Of a stretch of DNA of 22,775 nt, positions 8,518-16,800 are shown piece by piece. The stretch spans positions 1-22,775 of IMG/VR virus record IMGVR_UViG_3300020187_000239; one strand, given 5' to 3'. Every line of letters begins with the position of its first letter. Positions within the stretch are counted from its first letter, which is position 1. The notes beneath the pieces were generated by a model. The model had not been told where the DNA came from and searched no databases. It saw only the letters and a list, made by a program, of their open reading frames with translations. The position numbers were made by a program, and so were the translations under genes. Source of the DNA: a virus.

Positions 8518-9640
8518 AAATACGCTGCAGATGTTAAGATATATAAATATAATTCTAATTCTAATTCTTGGAATGAGTCTCATACAATAGAAAAAGTCGT
8601 AGAAAAAGATATTGTCGCTAATTTTAGTGCAGATGGAAACTCTTTATGTGTTTTTGAACCAAAATTTTTCGAGTATTATGCTTTTGATAACGGAATTTTA
8701 ACTGGAGACACTCAAAGAATTTCTATATTTGAATATAGTCAATCAACTTGGGGTAGAGGCTTAACTATGAATTCTTCAAATTTTAATTCCTGGAGCACTA
8801 AACCTCAAGATGCGGACGAATATGGTTATTCTTTGGGTTTAACTAAAAGAATGAAACTTGGTTTTTCTGGCCAAAGAGAAAATAAAGACTATTTACTTGG
8901 AATGAATAAGGATTTTGTAAATTATGATCAGTACTCCAGGTCTAGTGAGATGTACAGATCCGAAGGGCGTTTTGTGTATATGAGCCCGGATGGTAAAAGG
9001 TTATTTTATGTTGATAAAGATAGAGATATAATATGTATCAAGAAGTCCGATGAGCATGGATGGACGAATTATAAAAATGACGATTCTCACCCAGAGGATA
9101 AGGTATGGCCTTTGGATATACAGAAAATAAAAATTGAAAACAAATTTAAGGAAGATTCTAGCTGGGGAGCAAACTATAAAGATTATAACATTAAAACAAA
9201 TTACGATGGAACATTAGTTGTTACATTTGGTGATACTAAAATAAATAATAATAGAAAAATTTTTAATGAATACGATCAAACGTATTCCTCTTTGGGGGAT
9301 ATAACTGAACATTCTTTTGTTGAGGAGCAGGGCGTTTGGAAGTATAAAGAAATGGTTTTTGCTTTTAATTATATTTATAATATTTTTATAAATGATTTGA
9401 TTGTTAGCAAAAATGAGTCAGGGAATGTTAGGGTTGCTGCTGTAGCTGGAAGGGGAGTCGCTGCAAAAAATAATTATAAATTACAATATTCTGGAAATTT
9501 TGATGATCCGGGGGACGCTTCTGAATTTTTAGATTACAAAAAAGCAAGTGTTTGTATTTTAGAATTGAATGATCAACAGGAGTGGGTCTCTGTTAATGGC
9601 GATAAAATGATAGAAAACTCAATTGATTTTGATGTAGATC
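8146..9640 (+). other. Beta-propeller-like region spanning the in-frame TAA
   Basis: Recurring units have the form S-x-D-G-(S/N/K/T)-x-(L/V/M), a short strand, then V/I-x-I/R-Y and a Trp. Examples are SSDGSVMIA before the stop, and FSADGNSL, MSPDGKRLFYV and NYDGTLVV after it. The blades resemble YVTN/WD-type or SMP-type propellers. The region crosses 8515-8517, which argues that the two reading frames encode one domain. Blade number is uncertain. Confidence 0.5.
8515..8766 (+). other. In-frame TAA followed by an uninterrupted reading frame up to the next start
   Basis: TAA at 8515-8517 ends the upstream frame. Codons 8518-8766 (83 codons) contain no stop and no ATG, GTG or TTG, and run in the same frame into the gene called from 8767. 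The translation looks like ordinary coding sequence, with propeller-like strands such as A-D-V-K-I-Y-K-Y and F-S-A-D-G-N-S-L. This is not an intergenic spacer. A point nonsense mutation, a consensus error or stop readthrough would each explain it. Confidence 0.7.
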
Positions 9641-11802
9641 AAAATTTAGAGAAAATATTTAACTTGGAATATGACCCTTTAATAACTTACAAGAATAAAC
9701 TATATAATTATACTTTTGGGTATAATAAGTTTTACTCGCTGGGTGAGCCTAGTGGGTTTATTTATGCTCAACCATCTGAACCGACAAATAGTTTAATTAA
9801 GGGCGGCCTGCTTGATTTATATTCTATTGATCAACAACAGTGGTATGTATACAAAGATGGAAGAATTTATCAAGATGACATTAATCGCGCGGCACCAACA
9901 ATAAATATAAATTACCAACAATCTCAAGTTCAAGAACTGACGGAAACAAAGAACTATGGAACAAGAGTGTGGTTAAAGGGATCTTCTGGTAATTATTCTA
10001 TTGATGTTTACGAGCCTCGCTCAACTAATGAGATAACCATAACATCAGAAAATATAAATCCAAGTGTTGAATCTTCTGATTGGATTGCCGATCAATTTTT
10101 CTTTGATGCAGATTATGGATCTTCTGTAACTTTTAGGTGTGAGAATAGAAAAAACGAATACTCTGATGGATATTATACTTATCAACCCGTAGGCATAAAC
10201 TCTGTAAAAATAGAGATTGATTTACAGTTTAAGAATCGCACAAATAGAGAAACAAATGCAATTATTCATTTTGTGGAAAGTCATTTTGGTCAATACGATA
10301 AAGATCGTGCATCTCCAAATCTAAAATACAATCAAGGAATTGGTGGTTTTCGTTGGGCCGGAGAATCTACGTTTCATCCATACGATTCAACTGACATGCA
10401 ATCAAAAACATTTTATTGTTTAAATTTTAATCATTCTTTAAACTTTGAAAATAGTAATGACGTGTCCATAAAATTAAATAATTTTGATACATCGTTGTTG
10501 AATAAATCTGAAAGTTTGTATGTTGCTGGAGTTGATAGTTATTCAGGTCTAGAAAATTATATAAGAAATGATATCGTATTATTTGAGGGTAATCATAAAT
10601 ATTATTATTGTATATCAGATAGTTTTGTGCAAGAAGTTACTCCTGCTGTAAAAACAGAAACATGGCAAAGAAATGGTGGGTATTTTTTAGATACTAATCC
10701 AGGTGTTTGGACTAGGGATTTTCTTTGGAGACCATCAATTGGTTTAAAGGTATCTCAGGCTCCAAGATTAAAAAACATAAGCTTGACAAAAGATTATACG
10801 CAAATACATCGCGACGGAATTAATGAAAGTTTGCTTGTTTTGGATCTTGAGTTTAATAACAGAACAGATGATGAAGCTCGCGCAATACTACATTATCTCG
10901 AACATCATTATGGGTGTGTGCCATTCAGATTTAATGCTCCAGCGCCGTATGAAAAAGATAGAAATTTTGTTTGTCAACAGTGGACGCATACATACAATTA
11001 CAAAAATAATCACAGCATAAAGGCCAAATTCGAAGAGTTTCCATTTAATTTAGACGCCTCTAAATATGATGCAATTGTGACCGAGCCTATTTTGAGAGAA
11101 TCTGAGTTTTTGATTACCAACTCTATATCTTTTGCGGATGATTCTGAGAATTTAAATTATCAAAATAAATTTAGAAAAAGAATAACATTTAGAAATACTG
11201 GCGACAAGTCCTTGACTGTTGATTCTGTAAAAATAGAAAATGGACCTTTTGTGATAGTTGCTAGAAATTCATCTGACGATGTTCCTGTATTGATTGAGGG
11301 TGAAGAATATGATTATATTTTTCAATTGAGTCCAGATTCCTCGTTGCCATTTGGATTGAACAATCAAAATATTAAAATGTTCAAGCAATATTCTGGCGGA
11401 GTTTCTGGAGGGATGACATTTGCCGCAATAGATTCAAGTGGAAATAGATTAATAAATAATGGAAAAGCTAGTAGTTTTTTACAAAATAATACTGGTACGA
11501 TACTTAATCTTGTAACAGGAGAAACTAATGCAGGTTATGATAAATTTATTAATGAACTTTTTATTCAAAATAATGCTGCATCAGGCACGATTCATCCAGG
11601 AGAAACTGGGTATATTGATGTGTATTACGATGGATCATTGAGTGCTGGTGATTTTACGAGTCAAATGAGTGGATTGGATGGATTAGTTACAGTTACTCCA
11701 AGAACAAAAACTTTTTCTGGAAGTTTGCGTTTTGGAGTAACGCATAGTGACGGATCTAACGAAACAATCAAGGCAGCCTTAACAATAGAACTTCATAGAT
11801 AA
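8767..11802 (+). CDS. Tail-tip protein with two tandem gpM-like domains (C-terminal part of split frame)
   Basis: The product has 1011 residues from the ATG at 8767, which has AGAGG seven bases upstream. If the TAA at 8515 is read through, it belongs to the protein starting at 7297. Residues 1-290 continue the propeller-like region (M-S-P-D-G-K-R-L-F-Y-V; N-Y-D-G-T-L-V-V). Residues 435-578 and 658-764 each match lambda minor tail protein M: YGSS/GIN ... L-x-F-(K/N)-N-R-T-x-x-E-x-x-A-I-(I/L)-H-(F/Y)-(V/L)-E. The second also has F-V-C-Q-Q-W-T-H and a closing F-E-E-F-P-F. Between them, near 10543-10640, is a carbohydrate-binding-like strand pair. Residues from about 780 have an Ig/ASH-like pattern (F-R-N-T-G-D-K-S-L-T-V-D). 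The protein is far larger than lambda gpM (109 residues). Its position just before gpL agrees with the gpM role. It ends TAATG, overlapping gpL. Confidence 0.85.
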   Translation: MNSSNFNSWSTKPQDADEYGYSLGLTKRMKLGFSGQRENKDYLLGMNKDFVNYDQYSRSSEMYRSEGRFVYMSPDGKRLFYVDKDRDIICIKKSDEHGWTNYKNDDSHPEDKVWPLDIQKIKIENKFKEDSSWGANYKDYNIKTNYDGTLVVTFGDTKINNNRKIFNEYDQTYSSLGDITEHSFVEEQGVWKYKEMVFAFNYIYNIFINDLIVSKNESGNVRVAAVAGRGVAAKNNYKLQYSGNFDDPGDASEFLDYKKASVCILELNDQQEWVSVNGDKMIENSIDFDVDQNLEKIFNLEYDPLITYKNKLYNYTFGYNKFYSLGEPSGFIYAQPSEPTNSLIKGGLLDLYSIDQQQWYVYKDGRIYQDDINRAAPTININYQQSQVQELTETKNYGTRVWLKGSSGNYSIDVYEPRSTNEITITSENINPSVESSDWIADQFFFDADYGSSVTFRCENRKNEYSDGYYTYQPVGINSVKIEIDLQFKNRTNRETNAIIHFVESHFGQYDKDRASPNLKYNQGIGGFRWAGESTFHPYDSTDMQSKTFYCLNFNHSLNFENSNDVSIKLNNFDTSLLNKSESLYVAGVDSYSGLENYIRNDIVLFEGNHKYYYCISDSFVQEVTPAVKTETWQRNGGYFLDTNPGVWTRDFLWRPSIGLKVSQAPRLKNISLTKDYTQIHRDGINESLLVLDLEFNNRTDDEARAILHYLEHHYGCVPFRFNAPAPYEKDRNFVCQQWTHTYNYKNNHSIKAKFEEFPFNLDASKYDAIVTEPILRESEFLITNSISFADDSENLNYQNKFRKRITFRNTGDKSLTVDSVKIENGPFVIVARNSSDDVPVLIEGEEYDYIFQLSPDSSLPFGLNNQNIKMFKQYSGGVSGGMTFAAIDSSGNRLINNGKASSFLQNNTGTILNLVTGETNAGYDKFINELFIQNNAASGTIHPGETGYIDVYYDGSLSAGDFTSQMSGLDGLVTVTPRTKTFSGSLRFGVTHSDGSNETIKAALTIELHR
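10069..10500 (+). other. gpM-like domain 1
   Basis: The features are F-D-A-D-Y-G-S-S at residues 446-453, G-I-N-S-V-K-I-E-I-D-L-Q-F-K-N-R-T ending at residue 492, and A-I-I-H-F-V-E-S-H-F-G ending at residue 508. This order matches lambda gpM (gly-asp-gly-tyr segment, LSVPREEATVLESFLEE helix, then core strands). The C-terminal strand region reads F-Y-C-L-N-F-N-H-S. Confidence 0.65.
10737..11060 (+). other. gpM-like domain 2
   Basis: L-E-F-N-N-R-T-D-D-E-A-R-A-I-L-H-Y-L-E (residues 695-712) is closely similar to the same helix of domain 1. After it come P-F-R-F-N-A-P-A-P, R-N-F-V-C-Q-Q-W-T-H and S-I-K-A-K-F-E-E-F. This copy is closer to the lambda gpM pattern than domain 1. The two copies probably arose by internal duplication. 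Confidence 0.7.
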
Positions 11803-12911
11803 TGTCAAAATCAGAATCAAATGTAAATAAACAATTATCATCTCTTCAACCAGACGCATTGATTGAATTGTTTGAAATTGATTTTAGTAATATGCAGGAA
11901 AATTTTGAACAACTAAAAGATATGTATGGTATAAATGTTGGAGCTGATACTGTGTATAGATTTTGTTCTTCAATAAATTCAAGCAATCCAATTGTATGGC
12001 AAGGAAAATCTTACCAACCCATGCCAATTATGGCTGACGGATTTGAAAGTAAAAATGATGGAAGATTTCCGCGCCCCAAGCTTGTTATTGCGAATCCTGA
12101 AGGAATATTCTCGCGAATAATATACAACAATAATGATTTTGTTGGGTGTAAAATTACTCGCAAAAGAACATATGTTCGATTCTTGGATGATGAAAACTTT
12201 CAAAACAAAAATTTAAATTCAGATGGAAAAAATCCATTTGGGCAATCAGATAGAGATTCTTATTTACCAGACGACGTTTATTACATAAACAGAAAAATGT
12301 CTGAAGATAAGAACGGAATAAGTTTCGAGCTTTCTTCTCCTCTGGAACTCAAAAATTCTTGGTTGCCCGCTAGAAACCTATATGCTAACCTTTGCACGTG
12401 GACATATCGTTGTGAAATTGGTTGTGGCTATAAAGGTCTTCCTATTGAAACTTCAGAAGGACATGATTTGACTAGTGGGTTCGCGTTCAATCAAAATGCA
12501 AACAATCCTGGAGCGGTTGATCCTACTGCTTATCCTGGAGGCCTGGATGATGTATTAGAGTGGTCAAAATATGGGAACGGAGGGTCTTCAACTTCTACCA
12601 CTGGATATCAATTGAATAACGTTGTTAAAATAATCTCCCGAAATTCAGACAATCCATATCATCGTGCACCGCAAGTATTTGTTTGCATTCAGGATCATAT
12701 AAATCCATCCGATCACCATCCGTTTTTTGATAAAGAATATTGGCAAAAAGATGATTGCCCAAAAACACTTCAATCTTGCAAAAAAAGATTTGATAGTACC
12801 TCAGAGAATGAATTGGGTACCGCTTTAAGTAGTTTTAATAAATCAAAGCCTGATAATATTTTAAGATTTGGTGCATTTCCTGGTGCAGCGGGATATGGAT
12901 ACGAATTATAA
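11802..12911 (+). CDS. Minor tail protein L homologue, iron-sulfur type, with inserted binding-like segment
   Basis: The product has 369 residues; lambda gpL has about 230. In lambda, gpL is a tail-tip protein that holds a [4Fe-4S] cluster through four cysteines. Here L-C-T-W-T-Y-R-C-E-I-G-C-G-Y (C198, C204, C208) and D-D-C-P-K-T-L-Q-S-C-K-K-R-F (C319, C326) match that pattern, with one extra cysteine (C204). The end, R-F-G-A-F-P-G-A, matches the FGGFPG close of the family. The N-terminal W-Q-G-K-S-Y-Q-P-M-P is also typical. Between the two cysteine pairs is an extra stretch (residues about 225-316) resembling a carbohydrate-binding module. Start and end overlap neighbours (ATG inside the previous TAA; the gpK start lies 17 bases before this stop), so expression is coupled. 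Confidence 0.93.
   Translation: MSKSESNVNKQLSSLQPDALIELFEIDFSNMQENFEQLKDMYGINVGADTVYRFCSSINSSNPIVWQGKSYQPMPIMADGFESKNDGRFPRPKLVIANPEGIFSRIIYNNNDFVGCKITRKRTYVRFLDDENFQNKNLNSDGKNPFGQSDRDSYLPDDVYYINRKMSEDKNGISFELSSPLELKNSWLPARNLYANLCTWTYRCEIGCGYKGLPIETSEGHDLTSGFAFNQNANNPGAVDPTAYPGGLDDVLEWSKYGNGGSSTSTTGYQLNNVVKIISRNSDNPYHRAPQVFVCIQDHINPSDHHPFFDKEYWQKDDCPKTLQSCKKRFDSTSENELGTALSSFNKSKPDNILRFGAFPGAAGYGYEL
12520..12750 (+). other. Carbohydrate-binding-like insertion between the cysteine pairs of gpL
   Basis: The segment has L-E-W-S-K-Y, then N-N-V-V-K-I, then P-Q-V-F-V-C-I-Q-D-H-I, and closes with Y-W-Q-K-D-D-C. The order W ... V ... Y/F-x-C ... H ... W resembles CBM5/12-type modules (W, GD-x-V, Y-x-A/C, H, W). 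It sits where lambda gpL has only a short loop. Binding is inferred from pattern only. Confidence 0.45.
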
Positions 12912-13251
12912 TATAGAGCGAGAAATATTGCGCGAAATAATTTATTACTGCAAAAAAATAAAGAACGAGGAAAGTTGCGGAATTATTGTTAAGGTGGGAG
13001 ATTCTAAAGAATTCATGCCGTGTGAAAATATTGCTTCCGATAAACAGAAATATTTTGCAATAGATTCAAGTATTTATATTGATTATAATGTTGATATGAT
13101 TGTACATTCTCATTGCTTGGGAAGTGCTAAGCCATCAAAATTAGATCGATCCTGCTCTGATGACTTAGCGGTACCTTTTTTAATTTATAGCATCATTGAT
13201 GATAACTTTTGCTTATACGAAAATAAAAGTGTAATAGAGTTCAAGGTTTAA
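12895..13251 (+). CDS. Tail assembly protein K homologue, JAMM/Mov34 domain only
   Basis: The product has 118 residues from the ATG at 12895; a TTG at 12868 would add nine residues of no visible value. It shows the complete JAMM metalloprotease motif: E26 in E-S-C-G, then H71-S-H73, seven residues, S81, two residues, D84. These residues bind zinc and the catalytic water in the family. Lambda gpK (about 200 residues) also has an NlpC/P60 peptidase domain, which is absent here. The protein would act in tail-tip assembly, perhaps by cutting a tail protein. It overlaps gpL by 17 bases. Its TAA is followed after nine bases by the GTG of gpI-J, in the same frame. Confidence 0.9.
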   Translation: MDTNYNIEREILREIIYYCKKIKNEESCGIIVKVGDSKEFMPCENIASDKQKYFAIDSSIYIDYNVDMIVHSHCLGSAKPSKLDRSCSDDLAVPFLIYSIIDDNFCLYENKSVIEFKV

Positions 13252-13260
13252 GGTTTTAAA

Positions 13261-13800
13261 GTGAATACAGTATATTTACATGGCGGCATCGGCAAGCGAT
13301 TTGGTAAAAAATGGCAGGTTGATGCGCGCAATTCACAAGAGGTAGTCAAAGCTTTAGACGCAAATAATGAAGGCTTTGTTGCATATGTTGTAAAACAAGC
13401 GTTAGAGGGAAATGAGCATTTTTTACTTGCGAAACATCCAGATAAATTAAAGTCAAAACAAGATTTGATTGACAATATAATTGCAGAGAATGAAATAAAT
13501 AGAGAAATACATGTTGTGCCAAGTGTCTACGGGGGATTTGTCGCTGCTTTCATTGGAAAATTTATCGTTTCAAAGGCCGTTATTGGAGCAATGACTGCTG
13601 CATTTTGGGGTGGAGTTGCACAATTGGCAATTGGGGCACTACAGAAAACTCCAGACGATAAAGTAAATACCAGAGGAGATAATGTGTCAACAAAATCATT
13701 TCTTCTTGGAGCGTCTCGAGAAACTGCATCTCAAGGAGGATCAATTCCATTAGGATATGGTAGGGTGCTTGTTGGGCCTAATTTGATTGGGCAATCAATG
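13261..13800 (+). other. gpI-like domain fused to the N-terminus of gpJ
   Basis: These 180 residues align by landmarks with the whole of lambda gpI, including the end Y-G-R-x-x-V-G-x-x-x-x-x-Q. No stop or start codon with a ribosome binding site is evident between this part and the gpJ start at residue 200. In lambda the two are separate genes. Confidence 0.8.
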
Positions 13801-16800
13801 ACTACTACAAAAATAAATTCTAGTTATTTAGAATCTTCTACTCAACTAAGATTTACACACTTGATTTGTGAGGGCCCAATTGAAGGGCCAGTTAATGAAT
13901 ACGGCGCTAAAATAAATGCGTGGAATAATGACAGCGGAAAACTTGTTCCGAATATAGATGTACAAAAAGCATTATACATAAACGAAAGCCAGTTATTGAA
14001 AGGAGAATTTTATAATTTTAACTTGAATGAAACGGGAGATCTTCCTTCGATCAATATTAGTCGAGGTGAGTCAGATATTCTTGATGATAATGTAGCTATA
14101 ATTCACACAATAAATCAAGAACTTTTTGGAGTATCTCCGCATTATGGCGGTAAGAAAAAAGCTCATTTGGGAATTAGTGAAGCTTTTCCATCAGGCCAAG
14201 ATAAAGAAAAACCAACTGTTTTTTCTCATAAAATATCAAATATCGATACGAAGCAAGTTGTTATAAATTTTAGAGGAAGTGTGTTTACAACTAGACAAAA
14301 GGATGGAATAAATCAAGCGGACAGTGTATATTTTGCTATTTTTATTTTGGATAGTGACGGAGTAAGGAGAAATGTTCTAGAGCATCCTGATCGATACTTA
14401 TTGAGATTTAATGGTAATCAACTGGTGGACGCAAACAGAAAAGCTCTTGGGGTATATAAAGATTCGAGCGGAAGAATATATTTACTGGGAATTGCTACAT
14501 CTTCATATCAATTTGAATTTTCTGTAGTATTCAGGGAAAGCTTTACTAAAAATACACCAACAATACAAATAGTCAAACTTAGTAAAGAAACTGATACCAG
14601 TGCAGCATCTAATATATATACTACATGGAGTACAACAAGTAGAAAATGGTACGGAGCAAAAAAAGTTCATCAACACGAAAAAACAGACTGGAATAGCATT
14701 GGTGGACAAGGAAGAAGTAGAAGTATTTCTGTGTCAAGTATAGAAGAAAGAATTGTTGGAAAATTTGCATATCCAAATTGTGTCACATCAAGAATCGTTA
14801 TAGACAGTTTGAATTTTGCAAGCCAACCAACATTCATGTGGCATTTAAAATTAAAAAAAGTACTTGTTCCAGAAAATTATAATCCAAAAACCAGGCGATA
14901 TAATGGCCCATGGAATGGATTGTTTAAAGGGCAGGCTCAGGGCCAATCGATATACTCTATCGACGAAAAACATAAAGAATGGACCGATAATCCTGCTTGG
15001 ATATTTTATGATATGGTTTCTAATCCAACATATGGTTGCGGAAAGTATGGTGTTGGTGAATATGATATCGACAAGTGGCAAATTTATAAAATCGCAAAAT
15101 ATTGCGATGAAATGGTAGAAACAAATTATCCAATACAAACCGATTCTGGATTGTTAAAAACATTTGAATATAAGAGTTTTGGTAATGTTTCATATACAGA
15201 AGGTCAACTTGGGAAAAATAATAGTGTTGCTCAATTTAAAATAACTCTTGATAAATCAAAATATTCCAAGGATCAATACGGAAATCTTGTAGCTCAAGAA
15301 GTAGTTGATCAAGCTGGTTTTGATACGTACTATGAATATACTAGTGCGGGAAATTATTCTTTAACCATACCTGAGGGGGTGACAGAAATTGAAATATTAA
15401 CTATTGGTGGAGGTGGAAGTGGACAAGCGGGGAGCTTCGAAAATTTTTATTCCAACACTATTAGAACTAATGGTAGTAATGGACAAAGCTCTATTGTGTC
15501 GGGGAATAGTTGGAGTGTTTCTTCAATGGGGGGTAGTGGTGGGGGCGCGATTGATAGAAATGTTATAATTAATATCAGCGAATCTTTAAATATTATTTCT
15601 CAAATCAACGGAGTGAATCAAAAAATTGAAAACAGTAGCGGCGCAGACAGATCTGGCTCTTCCGATTTCTTGATTTCTGGTGCAAATGGATCAAAAAGAG
15701 CCTCGAACGTTGGCGCTTTTTTTAGTGAAACTAAATCTTCAAACACTCCAACTTTTGGGGCCGGTTCTGGGTCATCCTCTACACAATACGATGCTTTGTT
15801 TTTTGGAAAGCGTAATTTTACCCTAACTGGGGGCGGGTCTTCTGCTGCTGCCATAGTAATAGCCACTGTTAGTAATGGTGATGTTGTAAATATTACTGTT
15901 GGATCGGGAGGTACTGGGAAAAATGGTAAAATCGGTAGCAGAGTTTTTTCTAAATCAGGAAGAGGCGGAAGTGGTATGGTTGCTGTTAGGTATATTGTTG
16001 AAGGCTATAATGTAGGATTATCTACCCGAGAACAATTTGTGAAATCATTTGGAGATGGCAATAGTTTTAAGGGTAAGTCTGTCGCATTCTTTATTAATAA
16101 ACATAATTATGGATCTGCTGCATCAAATTATAGAACGCAAATAAAAAACAAATCTGTACTTAAGCAAAACTGTTTGATCGAAAGAAGGCAAATTATTAGT
16201 TCTGACCCAGATGAATTTTCAGTAACTTTAGCTGGAGAAGACTTTTCGAAGCATGAAGCAAGTTTTGAGGTTGATGTTGATGGAAACAGGGAATATATTA
16301 TGTATGGAGCTTGTGCGGCAGAGATTGACCATCCTATCGTTGAACCTAGATTTACTGCAAATTTATATCTAAAAGATTCAGTAGAGTCAATAAATTTGCT
16401 GAATATGTTTGCAAATATGTTTCGCGCGAGATTGTCATATAGTTCTGGTAAAATTAGCATACAGCAAGACTCAAAAAACTTACCCATACAATTATTTAAT
16501 AATACAAATGTATCAAGTGAAGGGTTTGCGTATTCTGGCTCTCAAAAGGATCAGCGTTTTTCAGTTGCAAAGGTTATGTTTAATAATAAAGAAAATGAAT
16601 TTCAGCAAGAGTACGTCTATGAAGAAGATGCTTCCGCAATACAAAAAATAGGTATTGTCGAAACCGAGATGAGCGCTCTTTCTGTGTCAAGTGAATCGGA
16701 GGCAAGAAGGCTTGCAAAATGGATATTGATGAGCGCGCAATATGAGCAAGAAGTTGTTAAATTTACAGCCGGACAAGAAGGCGCTTACACTTTTCCTGGA

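Noticed and set aside
7295-13251. A global code change with TAA read as sense
   Set aside because: TAA ends gpL right after its conserved close, and at 7295-7297 and 11800-11802 it overlaps the next ATG, so it works as a stop in most genes here.
13249-13263. gpK and gpI-J as one frame broken by TAA
   Set aside because: They are in the same frame with only nine bases between, but gpK and gpI are separate in lambda, both have complete domains here, and the GTG fits the gpI N-terminus. I treat this as a normal junction.
15403-16005. Gly/Ser-rich stretch in gpJ as a simple-sequence or assembly artefact
   Set aside because: The frame stays open, the units are not exact repeats, and both ends match the usual borders of a glycine-rich phage domain.
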